Positions 20,711 to 28,596 of a DNA stretch of 49,304 nt are shown here, piece by piece. Within the stretch, counting starts at the first letter, position 1, and each line of letters begins with the position of its first letter. Origin of the DNA: Campylobacterales bacterium (GTDB taxonomy: Bacteria > Campylobacterota > Campylobacteria > Campylobacterales > Sulfurimonadaceae). Under the pieces are notes generated by a model. That model searched no databases, was not told the DNA's origin, and was given only the letters and a program-made list of their open reading frames with translations. Made by a program: the position numbers and the translations under genes. Where the stretch lies: positions 1 through 49,304 of the forward strand of contig JAJRQV010000046.1 of assembly GCA_024280035.1 (NCBI GenBank), in the 5' to 3' direction.

Positions 20711-21115
20711 ATGGGCGCTCGTCGTGATTTAGAAGATAATTATGATTTTGAAATAGTCGATGAGTTCTTGGACCATTATGCAATGATGGTTGAGATTATG
20801 GAACCTCTTATTATTGATTTGGGGAAAAAAGAGCGGTATGACCACGCTCTGGATGAACTTTTTAGGATTTTTCATAATATTAAGTCAGCGTCTGGATTTT
20901 TAAAGATTGCTCCAATGATTCGTCTGTCTACCTTTGTGGAAGACTCTCTTGAAGCGATGCGTTTTATTGATGGTCCTGCCAATCAAGAAGTGGTTGACTG
21001 GCTTATTGATGTTAATGATATGTATATTCAATGGCAAGAAGATTTAAAACTTGACAATCCCATGACAAGAGTAAAATTCTCACTTTTAAAACTACCTGAT
21101 ATGGAGACTTTTTGA
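20711..21115 (+). CDS. Stand-alone histidine phosphotransfer (Hpt) protein
   Basis: A 134-aa all-helical cytosolic protein with one Hpt domain. The motif IFHNIKSASGFLKI resembles the H-x-x-K-(S/G)-(A/G)-S-G block of CheA P1 and Hpt domains, making H55 the likely phospho-acceptor. Upstream helix LDEFLDHYAMMVEIMEPL-type residues form the expected first helices of the bundle. The start at 20711 is chosen for TGGAG 5 nt upstream and a promoter just before it. It shares the sequence TTGA with trpA, so the two are co-transcribed. No kinase lies next to it; it could relay phosphate from a hybrid kinase or CheA, which is inference. Confidence 0.82.
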   Translation: MGARRDLEDNYDFEIVDEFLDHYAMMVEIMEPLIIDLGKKERYDHALDELFRIFHNIKSASGFLKIAPMIRLSTFVEDSLEAMRFIDGPANQEVVDWLIDVNDMYIQWQEDLKLDNPMTRVKFSLLKLPDMETF

Positions 21116-21852
21116 AACACCTCGTAGGTTATATTACCACCGGTTATCCCGATAAAAACTTTACAGCTGACTTAGCTCTTTCACTTTCACAAAATGGTGT
21201 GGATTCTATTGAGCTGGGTGTCCCTTTTTCTGACCCTGTTGCGGATGGTCCTGTTATTGAAAAAGCCAACCATAAAGCCTTAGATTTAGGCTTTAAGTTT
21301 CAAGATATTTTAGATGTATCTGCTCAAGTAGCAGGTGAGGTTGATATCTTGTGGATGGGTTATTTTAACCTCTTTTATCAATACCAGATGGAAAAACTTC
21401 TTTCTAAGGCAAAAGCCTTAGGCGTTAGTGGAATGATTATTCCTGATCTTCCTTATGAAGAGACCCTTTTGTATAAAAACCTTTTTAAAGAAAATGCTAT
21501 ATCTAACATCTCTTTTGTCGCACCAACAGATAGCCCTTCACGTATTCAAGAGGTCGTTACAGATGCACAAAAGTTTATCTACTTAGTTGCATATGCAGGC
21601 ATTACAGGCTCTGGTAAAGCAGAAGACCTTCAAGGTATTATCACCTCAATTAAAGCACACACACCAACACCTGTTTATGTCGGTTTTGGTGTGAATTAAA
21701 AAACAGCAAAAGAGAAGGTAAAAGGTGCAGATGGCGTTATCGTTGGTTCAGCATTTATTCAAATTCTTTTAGATGAGTCACTTTCACATACGCAAAAGAT
21801 TCAAAACTGTTCTTCTTTAGCCAAAGAGATAAAAGATAAGATTAACGTCTAA
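21112..21852 (+). pseudogene. trpA: TrpA, tryptophan synthase alpha subunit, interrupted by an in-frame stop
   Basis: The alpha subunit cleaves indole-3-glycerol phosphate to indole and glyceraldehyde-3-phosphate. The 5' part is canonical: TTG start with GGAG 5 nt upstream, catalytic E34 and D45 in SIELGVPFSDPVADGP, and AYAGITGSG. At codon 196 (21697-21699) the frame reads TAA where GAA would give GVNEKTAKEKV. The same frame then continues cleanly with GADGVIVGSAF, the end of the phosphate-binding site, to a stop at 21850-21852. Without the stop it would be 246 aa, the normal length. A single G-to-T change explains it. It is a recent nonsense mutation or a base error. The Hpt gene precedes it; trpB is not in the window. 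Confidence 0.9.
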
Positions 21853-21932
21853 TCCTATTTTTCCTCGTTGTACTCTTAGGCGAAAAAAAAGCAAGTAGTT
21901 TTTGACTGTTTTTACTGATTAATAGATTATCC

Positions 21933-24900
21933 TTAAGCTTCATTATCACTCTTTTGAGATTGCAGTAAGGTACATATAGCATCTAATGCGATAGGTTTGC
22001 TAAATAAATAACCTTGAGCAAAATCACATTCTTGAGCTTTTAAATAATCAAATTGCTCTTGTGTTTCAACACCTTCAGCAATAACCTTCATTCCTAAGGC
22101 ATGAGACATCGCAATGATTGCATTAACAAGTTCTTTATTAGCCGAGTCTTTTGTAATATTACTAACAAAACTTCTATCTATTTTTAATATACTAAAAGAG
22201 TAGGCTCTTAAATAACTTAAAGACGAATAACCTGTTCCAAAATCATCCATTGCTAGCTCTATACCCAAGTCATGTAAATCATTTAGTGCCTGTGTTGCAT
22301 AATTATGCCCACTCATTAAAACACCTTCTGTAATTTCAAGTTCTAAGGTATTTACAGAAATATTATAGTCTTGAATGATAGCTTTTATAGACTCTACAAG
22401 GTTGGGATCACGAAACTGCCTAGGAGACAAGTTTACAGCAATCTTAAAAAGTGGGTGATACTCTTTTTGACACTTTAATGCCATCTGTATAGCCTCTTTT
22501 AAAACATAAAGTCCTATAGGAATAATTAAGCCAGTATGTTCGGCTATAGGAATAAATTCTGCAGGACTGACCATACCTAAGACGGGGCTATTCCATCGTA
22601 CAAGAGCTTCTGCTCCTATTATTTTTCCTGTAGATATATTAATCTGAGGTTGATACATCACACTTAATTCACCTCTGTCTAGGGCTCCATGCAGATGTTC
22701 TTCTATGCTTATACGTCGAGAAAGCTCTTGATTCATATCATCACTAAAATAGGCATATGTATTTCGTCCTAACTCTTTGGCATGATACATGGCAGAATCA
22801 GCATTACGTAGTAGTTCAGAAGGAGTGTTTCCATTATTTGGATAGGTTGCAATGCCTATACTTACGGTTAAAAGTAATTCTCTATTATCAATAACAAAGA
22901 CCTCTCTAAATTTCTGAACTAGATTTTGCGCAATATAATCAGCATCTTGTGTGTCTTGTAAATCATTTAATAAAATTATAAACTCATCTCCACCTAAACG
23001 ACCTACTGTATCTTCATTTCTTATAACACTTAGCAGACGACTTGAGGCTTCAATAAGAAGTTTATCTCCTGTTTCATGCCCTAGAGTATCATTTATTTTT
23101 TTAAAATCATCTAGGTCTAAAAATAAGACAGCAATACTTTTTGCATTTCTTTTTGCATCATTTAAAAGTTGTGTTAAACGATCAATGGAGAGCAGTCTAT
23201 TGGGAAGGTTTGTTAATGTGTCATAATGTGCTTGACGAAGGATATATGCCTCATGTTTTTTACGTAAAGATATATCTGAAAATGTTCCTACAAAACGTTT
23301 AGGTTTACCGTTTTCATCATGTTCAACAATCTCACCTTTTCCGTGTATCCATATATGATGTCCATCTTTATGTAAAAATCGAAACTCCATCTGATACTCT
23401 TTTGTGTCTCCTGATATAAAATCTTCTATACTTTTAACAACTGCATCAATATCATCAGGATGAAGACGTTTTTTCCATTCATTAAAATTTTGAGGATATT
23501 CATAAGGTTGATACCCACACATAGTATAATGACGTTCATCAAATGTGACCTCATTTTTTTGTAAATTCCAGTCCCATATACCATCACTAGCAACTGACAT
23601 GGCAAGTGTTAGTCTCTGCTCACTACGTTTTAGTTTTTCTTCCATTTTTATTCGGTGTGATATATCTAAAAAGGTAACAACTGCACCAAGCTTTTCATCT
23701 TTCCTTAATAGAGGATATGCCCAGTATTCTGCATTAAATGAACTGCCATCTTTTCGCCATAAAATCTCATTACTAATATGTGTATTTGTATTACAGAGGC
23801 ATGTCTTTACAATTGGGCATTGTGAAGTTGGATATTTAGAACCATCTGAGTGTTTGTAATGAATGAGTTTATGCATATGTTTACCAATAAGATCTTTTTC
23901 AGAGTCATATCCAAGAATATGTATACATGATTTATTAGCAAAGGTACATTTTCCTTGTGTATCTAATCCATAAATTGCTTCTGCTGTTGAGTTTAATAAA
24001 TCAGATATAAAGTCTGCTCTCTCTTTGGCAAGGAGTTCGCTTCTTTGTCTTTTTATATTTTGTATCATAATGTCTTTGTCGGTTCTTTTTAAGAGTATAT
24101 GTAAAAACCAAAACAGTATAAGTGTTAAAATTAAAACACTAATGAGTATATAAAGAGTGAGCTGTTTAAGCAGAGCCGTACTAGCAGAAATATCATTGAG
24201 TATAACTAATTCAGCAATATTTTTATTTTCAGCATCTTTAATAGGGGTATTAATCATACTCCATGTTTGCCCCTTATACTCAAGCTGAGAAACAAGTTCA
24301 TAATTGTGTTTAATCTTATTTTGAATAATAATATTCATACTAGCGTCCAAATATGCTTGAGTAGAATATGATAAAACATAATGTGTAAATTGATTCCATT
24401 TATGGGTACGTTTAAGCATATTCATACCGTTTTCCCATAAGGTTTTATTTAAGACCTTTTTCTTGATGAGTAAGATGAGTTCTACTTGATGATGATATTG
24501 TATAGTTTTTAATAAATCTTCTATCTCTTTGCCTAATTCAACATAACCTATAAGTACATTATCTTGAAAAATAGGTTTAACAATACGAAGGGTAAGTGTA
24601 CCTAATGTACCAAGCTCAAGCCCTGAAGAAACAGCACCCGTACGCTCTGCCTCAAGAAGTGTATATCGGTTAATCAAATCTCCATAACGCGTAGGCTGAT
24701 GCATACGCAAAAGGTTTTGTTTATTGGGAAGATGAAAGTAGAAATGCGTGATATTAAATCGCTTCTTAAATTCTATGTTTTTTGTATGATACTCATTAAA
24801 TAACGCTGTTTTATTTTTCTCTTTTAAAAGTTTTATTAGTATGGGTTTTTTACTGAGGTCGTTTAATAAGGTTTCAAGAAGCAGTGACTGCTCATCAAGA

Positions 24901-25088
24901 GTATGGTATAAACCATCTTTTGCAGCATTCATATTGATTTGTGCATTTTGTTTTATATGCTCTTTTTGCAGAAGAAATAGACTGATTACAAAGGTAGAAG
25001 TCATTAAAATTAATATGCTAACTAAAGGAATTAAAAGACGTTTTTGAACAGGTTTTATAGATGTCGATTCATTAATATACTCACCCAT
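21933..25088 (-). CDS. Membrane PAS-PAS-GGDEF-EAL cyclic-di-GMP protein
   Basis: A 1051-aa inner-membrane regulator of cyclic-di-GMP. TM1 about 20-40, a periplasmic Cache-like sensor domain about 40-300, TM2 about 305-328, two PAS domains (about 355-475 and 485-605), GGDEF about 615-775 and EAL about 790-1040. GGDEF has an intact active site (RLGGDEFIIL) with an upstream RNED that fits the RxxD inhibitory site. EAL has GAEALVRW, NLSPRQF, DDFGTGYSSL and KIDRSFV, suggesting working phosphodiesterase residues. Both activities may be present, so the net direction cannot be read. Monocistronic, upstream region shared divergently with ssrA. Confidence 0.93.
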   Translation of the reverse strand: MGEYINESTSIKPVQKRLLIPLVSILILMTSTFVISLFLLQKEHIKQNAQINMNAAKDGLYHTLDEQSLLLETLLNDLSKKPILIKLLKEKNKTALFNEYHTKNIEFKKRFNITHFYFHLPNKQNLLRMHQPTRYGDLINRYTLLEAERTGAVSSGLELGTLGTLTLRIVKPIFQDNVLIGYVELGKEIEDLLKTIQYHHQVELILLIKKKVLNKTLWENGMNMLKRTHKWNQFTHYVLSYSTQAYLDASMNIIIQNKIKHNYELVSQLEYKGQTWSMINTPIKDAENKNIAELVILNDISASTALLKQLTLYILISVLILTLILFWFLHILLKRTDKDIMIQNIKRQRSELLAKERADFISDLLNSTAEAIYGLDTQGKCTFANKSCIHILGYDSEKDLIGKHMHKLIHYKHSDGSKYPTSQCPIVKTCLCNTNTHISNEILWRKDGSSFNAEYWAYPLLRKDEKLGAVVTFLDISHRIKMEEKLKRSEQRLTLAMSVASDGIWDWNLQKNEVTFDERHYTMCGYQPYEYPQNFNEWKKRLHPDDIDAVVKSIEDFISGDTKEYQMEFRFLHKDGHHIWIHGKGEIVEHDENGKPKRFVGTFSDISLRKKHEAYILRQAHYDTLTNLPNRLLSIDRLTQLLNDAKRNAKSIAVLFLDLDDFKKINDTLGHETGDKLLIEASSRLLSVIRNEDTVGRLGGDEFIILLNDLQDTQDADYIAQNLVQKFREVFVIDNRELLLTVSIGIATYPNNGNTPSELLRNADSAMYHAKELGRNTYAYFSDDMNQELSRRISIEEHLHGALDRGELSVMYQPQINISTGKIIGAEALVRWNSPVLGMVSPAEFIPIAEHTGLIIPIGLYVLKEAIQMALKCQKEYHPLFKIAVNLSPRQFRDPNLVESIKAIIQDYNISVNTLELEITEGVLMSGHNYATQALNDLHDLGIELAMDDFGTGYSSLSYLRAYSFSILKIDRSFVSNITKDSANKELVNAIIAMSHALGMKVIAEGVETQEQFDYLKAQECDFAQGYLFSKPIALDAICTLLQSQKSDNEA

Positions 25089-25198
25089 TTATAGCTACTC
25101 TCACATTGGTTTAAATAGTATTATCTTATCTTTAATATATCTATTCTATCATAAAAATCAAAAATCATTCTCTTAAGTATTATATTTTACTTATAAAA

Positions 25199-25207
25199 TG
25201 GTATAAT
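25199..25207 (+). promoter_or_regulatory. Extended -10 promoter of ssrA
   Basis: TGGTATAAT ending 49 nt before the mature tmRNA 5' end, which would give a short 5' leader removed by RNase P. No clear -35 hexamer. Confidence 0.5.
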
Positions 25208-25255
25208 TATACATATTAGTGAACATTTACCTTTTATCCGTTAAGGATTAATCTT

Positions 25256-25636
25256 GGGGACGACTTGGCTTCGACTGGAGTGGTTTCGGGATTAGGTTGC
25301 ATGTCGGACTGAGCACTTCCGTTACGCGGCTCAACTTGCTTAAACGCAAACAACACTAATTACCGCCCAGCTTACGCAGTAGCATAAGTTTTACCCCCTC
25401 GCAAGAGGACGGGCTGCTTCGCTCTTTGATTCTATCCAAGAAGAGATTTTGAAGTATAACCCCCCATGATAGATATATTTTCAGGATGTCTCGACTGAAA
25501 ACGAATTTAGAGAATCGGATCGTTCTAGCTTTGCAGGTTGTGTGAAGACGTCTTAAACTAAACAACCTTACTAAACATGTAGACGCCTCTTTCTATCCAT
25601 TTTAGGACTGCGGTTCGATCCCGCACGTCTCCACCA
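25256..25636 (+). ncRNA. ssrA: Transfer-messenger RNA (tmRNA), tag ANNTNYRPAYAVA
   Basis: A one-piece tmRNA that rescues stalled ribosomes. The 5' end GGGGACG pairs with CGTCTCC (25626-25632), followed by the discriminator A and encoded CCA at 25634-25636. The T arm is GGACTGCGGTTCGATCCCGC-type. The conserved 5' block GACTTGGCTTCGACTGG follows the acceptor stem. The tag frame starts at GCA (25346) and reads ANNTNYRPAYAVA, then TAA at 25385-25387. The 13-residue tag ends in AVA, while related Campylobacterota tags that I know end in AKAA or similar. The 3' end appears to be the insertion site of the accessory cassette that follows. Confidence 0.97.
25605..25615 (+). repeat. Direct repeat copy 1 (within tmRNA T arm): GGACTGCGGTT
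   Basis: The same 11 bases recur at 25763-25773, 158 bp downstream, outside any RNA gene. It is a candidate attachment-site core, since tmRNA 3' ends are frequent integrase targets. Confidence 0.5.
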
Positions 25637-25651
25637 AAACACCTTTTAAAC

Positions 25652-25665
25652 CCCTATTTTTAGGG
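25652..25665 (+). terminator. Short terminator-like hairpin after ssrA
   Basis: CCCTA, a TTTT loop and TAGGG form a 5-bp stem starting 16 nt after the CCA end, followed by CTTT. The stem is short, so the call is tentative. Confidence 0.4.
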
Positions 25666-25762
25666 CTTTGATAACATTTAAAATCCCGATATTTACCGAT
25701 GATGGGAACCTTCAAGAATCTTTACTTATAATGCCCTGTCTTTGGAGCCTTCAGACTACTAT

Positions 25763-25773
25763 GGACTGCGGTT
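25763..25773 (+). repeat. Direct repeat copy 2 of tmRNA T-arm sequence
   Basis: Exact 11-base copy of 25605-25615 in the otherwise gene-free 290-bp stretch between ssrA and the first cassette gene. That stretch (25637-25925) holds the hairpin after ssrA, this repeat and a very AT-rich region leading to AAAGG before the ATG at 25926. I see no gene in it. Confidence 0.5.
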
Positions 25774-25925
25774 ATATACTTTAGGCTTGATATTATGCTC
25801 AAATTTTATATATAAATTTGTTTTTTTTATCTAAATATGCAATTATTTTAATATTCCATTAAATAAAATATATAAATTATTCCTTTTATTATATACTAAC
25901 AATTTAATTAAACTAAAGGTTTTAT

Positions 25926-26972
25926 ATGCCACCAAGAGCAAACGAAGAAGTCGCAATTAGATTTTATGATATTGATAGATGTGGTTATTATAAATATGAT
26001 GGTGCTGGTGGTTCTCATGAACTATGCACAATCACTGAAATGTTAGATGACCTTATTGATTGGTCAGATGGATTAACATTAGAAGAATCAAAAACAACAA
26101 ATTTGTTTACAACTGCTTCAGAAAGGCTAAATGTTTATTGCCTTTCTGTTAAAAAAAGTGCAAACAATCATTTTCTTATATCAACTTGGAATGAATCCCA
26201 TAATAAAGATGGTAAAATATTTAGTATATCTAAAGATGAAGTGGTTAGTGATGACCCAATTCTCAATTCTATTGAAGTAGAAGATGGCACCATTCCAGGC
26301 TATGCTACCTATTTTTGGTTTATACCCGAAGATAATATCTTTGCAACAATTCGTTTTCAGCATGTAGAAAATGGACATGCAGGGCTAAAGGCTTATTTAC
26401 ACGGTTTTTTAACATTTTTTTCAAAATTTACAATATCAGAAGTCAATGATGAAGGCGAAAATGAAATAAAAGGCTATGGAAATGAAGATACTCATCATAA
26501 TGATATTCATCCATATTTTAAATCAAAACTATTGCGATGTTCTGGTGATAATGCGAATATATTAGAATCATTCTCAGATATTACAAAAGTTATTCGAAGG
26601 GTTTCTTTAATGCAAAGTGTAGAAGAGGACATTGAAATATATGAAAAAATTACAAATTTTCTTGGGCTAACAGATACTCAAGTTATGCAAGATGTTGTGC
26701 CAATTGAATTTATAATTAATACACATCCAACGGAAACAGAAGTAGAACAAATTTTAGAAAATTATACTCACGATGAACAATCATGGGATGATATAGGTTT
26801 TAAATTTAAAAAACAGACAAATATTGAATGGCTTAGTAGTAAGATACCAAAGAAAAGTCTCAATGTGAGTATTGAGCGATACAATACTGAATTAATTAAT
26901 ACTCAAGACTTACTTACTGAATTAGATGCTAACTATCGTGAATTAAAAAGTATCTATGCAGACAATTCATAG
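25926..26972 (+). CDS. Cassette protein of unknown family, possible RexA-like cytosolic sensor
   Basis: A 348-aa acidic protein I cannot assign to a named family with confidence. No signal peptide, no transmembrane helix, no Cys/His cluster and no Walker motif. The middle (about 75-165) alternates short beta strands: LNVYCLSV, NHFLISTWNE, KIFSISKDEVV, GYATYFWFIPEDNIFATIRF, then a Gly and helix AGLKAYLHGFLTFF. The last 40 residues look coiled-coil. This order of strands and helix resembles lambda RexA as I recall it. With the two small membrane proteins downstream it makes a sensor-plus-membrane-effector layout. ATG preceded by AAAGG at 6 nt. Much more AT-rich surroundings than the flanking housekeeping genes. 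Confidence 0.8.
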   Translation: MPPRANEEVAIRFYDIDRCGYYKYDGAGGSHELCTITEMLDDLIDWSDGLTLEESKTTNLFTTASERLNVYCLSVKKSANNHFLISTWNESHNKDGKIFSISKDEVVSDDPILNSIEVEDGTIPGYATYFWFIPEDNIFATIRFQHVENGHAGLKAYLHGFLTFFSKFTISEVNDEGENEIKGYGNEDTHHNDIHPYFKSKLLRCSGDNANILESFSDITKVIRRVSLMQSVEEDIEIYEKITNFLGLTDTQVMQDVVPIEFIINTHPTETEVEQILENYTHDEQSWDDIGFKFKKQTNIEWLSSKIPKKSLNVSIERYNTELINTQDLLTELDANYRELKSIYADNS

Positions 26973-26984
26973 TATAATTAATTT

Positions 26985-27218
26985 ATGAAAAATTCTTTAT
27001 TAATTATAACAATTCTTTTAGTTCTTGCGATAAGTTATATTTTACCTGATGCACCTTTTAATAAACAAAAAGAACTTTTTGCACATCTATTGCAAATCTC
27101 TTCTATATTGTTAGCTGTTTCTGGAGCTTGGATAGCAATTATTTATCCTCAAGCCTTGAAAAATATTATTAATAATATCAATATAGATGATGAAAAAAAC
27201 AAGTCTTCACACTCATGA
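26985..27218 (+). CDS. Small two-TM membrane protein, possible N-terminal half of a RexB-like protein
   Basis: A 77-aa protein with two hydrophobic helices (about 4-21 and 31-54), a short linker SYILPDAPFNKQKELFAHL and a hydrophilic tail. It starts 12 nt after the preceding stop with no clear ribosome-binding site, which suggests coupled translation. Its stop lies within ATGA, overlapping the next start. The TM1, P-rich linker, TM2 pattern resembles the first half of the four-TM ion channel protein RexB of phage lambda. The resemblance is by eye only and needs a profile search. Confidence 0.72.
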   Translation: MKNSLLIITILLVLAISYILPDAPFNKQKELFAHLLQISSILLAVSGAWIAIIYPQALKNIINNINIDDEKNKSSHS

Positions 27219-27481
27219 AACCTATGCTTACATCTTTATCAATTATTGGGTTCATCATAATAATAGAAATATTGTCTTTTGTTCTTAGTCTTTATCAGTT
27301 TAGTGGATTACAGATACATTGGCTAAGAAAACTTTCTCTTGCTGCTCTTTTGTTTATGTATCTACTACAGTTATATGCAATTATTTATACATTCTTACCT
27401 ATTTTTCATGTTAAAAGAAAATCATCTTTAGAGAACAAAAAGCATAAAAAGCGGAATAAAATATTAAGAAAAAATTCCTAA
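27215..27481 (+). CDS. Small two-TM membrane protein with basic tail, possible C-terminal half of a RexB-like protein
   Basis: An 88-aa protein with two hydrophobic helices (about 5-28 and 38-64) and a strongly basic C-terminus (KRKSSLENKKHKKRNKILRKNS-type composition), which would stay in the cytoplasm. ATGA overlap with the previous gene gives tight stoichiometry. Together the two small proteins have 165 aa and four helices, close to RexB (about 144 aa, four helices). I see no frameshift that would simply rejoin them, so the split looks genuine. No function is established. Confidence 0.72.
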   Translation: MKPMLTSLSIIGFIIIIEILSFVLSLYQFSGLQIHWLRKLSLAALLFMYLLQLYAIIYTFLPIFHVKRKSSLENKKHKKRNKILRKNS

Positions 27482-27497
27482 TATTGTAAAATAACAC

Positions 27498-28163
27498 ATG
27501 ATAGACTTTAGCACATTATTCGGAACAATACTTTCTAACTTATGGCCTTTCATAATTGTTATAATCATAATAGCTTTTTTTAAAAGTCCTTGGATGAAAG
27601 GTAAGATTGGGGAGGCAATAGTAAACACATCAAATAAGCTGTTTTTAGACAAAGAAATCTATACCTCTATAAAAGATATTACTTTACAATTATCAGATGA
27701 TTCTACTACACAAATAGACCATATATTAGTATCTAAGTATGGTATCTTTGTAATAGAGACTAAAAATATGAAAGGTTGGATATTTGGAGCTGAAAATCAG
27801 AAGCAATGGACTCAACAAATATTTAAAGAAAAGAACCGTTTTCAAAACCCACTTCATCAAAACTATAGACATACTAAAGCTCTTGAAGAGATATTAGATT
27901 TACCTTCTTCTCATTTTACTTCACTTATAGCATTTGTTGGAGACTGTGAGTTTAAAACTCCAATGCCAGAGAATGTATTTTGTGGTTTATCATATACTAA
28001 ATACATAAAATCATTTAAAGTAGAAAGATTAACACCTGTTCAAATAAGAACTGTAATAAGCAAACTACAAAGAAAAAGATTAAAACAAGGCTTCTCAACT
28101 GATAGAGAGCATATAGATAATCTAAAGCAAAGAAAAAAAAGCTCCTACAACTTCTTCGGATAA
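27498..28163 (+). CDS. Membrane-anchored NERD (nuclease-related) domain protein, probable frameshift near its end
   Basis: A 221-aa protein with an N-terminal transmembrane helix (about 11-29) and a NERD domain at about 33-140. D74 in QIDHILVSKYGIF and E87/K89 in VIETKNMKG form the D...ExK pattern of the restriction-endonuclease-like fold. KNRFQNPLHQNYRH is also typical. NERD proteins are thought to act in DNA processing or defence. After an 8-A run (28133-28140), removing one A would continue the frame to 28230 through KKICSRCDSEMIVRK, the first half of the topoisomerase-type zinc ribbon that often follows NERD. So the gene is shifted or the run is miscalled. It starts 16 nt after the small membrane gene. 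Confidence 0.82.
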   Translation: MIDFSTLFGTILSNLWPFIIVIIIIAFFKSPWMKGKIGEAIVNTSNKLFLDKEIYTSIKDITLQLSDDSTTQIDHILVSKYGIFVIETKNMKGWIFGAENQKQWTQQIFKEKNRFQNPLHQNYRHTKALEEILDLPSSHFTSLIAFVGDCEFKTPMPENVFCGLSYTKYIKSFKVERLTPVQIRTVISKLQRKRLKQGFSTDREHIDNLKQRKKSSYNFFG

Positions 28164-28230
28164 GAAAATCTGTTCGAGATGTGATAGTGAAATGATTGTA
28201 AGAAAGAATAGATGTCAACGGCGGAGTTAA
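28164..28230 (+). pseudogene. Out-of-frame zinc-ribbon remnant of the NERD gene
   Basis: In the frame offset by one from the NERD stop, sequence encodes ICSRCDSEMIVRKNRC and then stops at 28228-28230. CxxC plus a third Cys fits the first part of a zinc ribbon; the expected second Cys pair is absent, so even the corrected protein would be truncated. Confidence 0.5.
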
Positions 28231-28305
28231 AATGGGCAGTATGAAAGCTGCTTGATAAGTAGTTTTTACAACCGAAAGCTTAAAGAAACTTTGTTTTATT
28301 AAAGA

Positions 28306-28596
28306 TCAAGCTGGTATGACTGAATCTGCTTTAAGTGTAAGTCCAAGTGCACTCATAACTTTCATTATGGTCTCAAATTTTGGTTTTGCACCTGGCATCA
28401 GTGTTTTATATAAGCTTGCGCGTCCAAGGCCAGTATCTTTTGAAATTTGTGTCATACCTTTTGCTTTAGCTATATATCCCATTACTCGGTATAGTTCATC
28501 TTGATCTCCATCAGCAAGAACTTGAGATAGATATTCTGCTATTGCTTCTTGACTATCAAGGTATTCTGATATATCAAATGGCGTTATATTTTTCAT
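28306..28596 (-). CDS. HTH antitoxin of a HigBA/RelBE-like toxin-antitoxin module
   Basis: A 96-aa DNA-binding antidote. The N-terminus (FDISEYLDSQEAIAEYLSQ) and the XRE-type helix-turn-helix (KAKGMTQISKDTGLGRASLYK, about 43-63, then FETIMKVMSALGL) match the COG3636 addiction-module antidote family. It is encoded after the toxin and its ATG overlaps the toxin stop by one base. The reading frame is intact, unlike the toxin. It would be expected to repress from the palindrome at 28892-28921. Confidence 0.9.
   Translation of the reverse strand: MKNITPFDISEYLDSQEAIAEYLSQVLADGDQDELYRVMGYIAKAKGMTQISKDTGLGRASLYKTLMPGAKPKFETIMKVMSALGLTLKADSVIPA

Noticed and set aside
25356-25565. Minus-strand 69-aa reading frame inside the tmRNA
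   Set aside because: It overlaps the conserved RNA fully and has no family features.
25669-25785. Possible short ORF (about 38 codons) between ssrA and the 348-aa gene
   Set aside because: No start codon with a ribosome site and no recognisable motif; probably chance.
26985-27481. The two small membrane genes as one gene split by a frameshift
   Set aside because: The first ends with a hydrophilic tail and overlaps a proper ATG for the second as ATGA. No single-base change joins them at a homopolymer, so a genuine two-gene arrangement is more likely.
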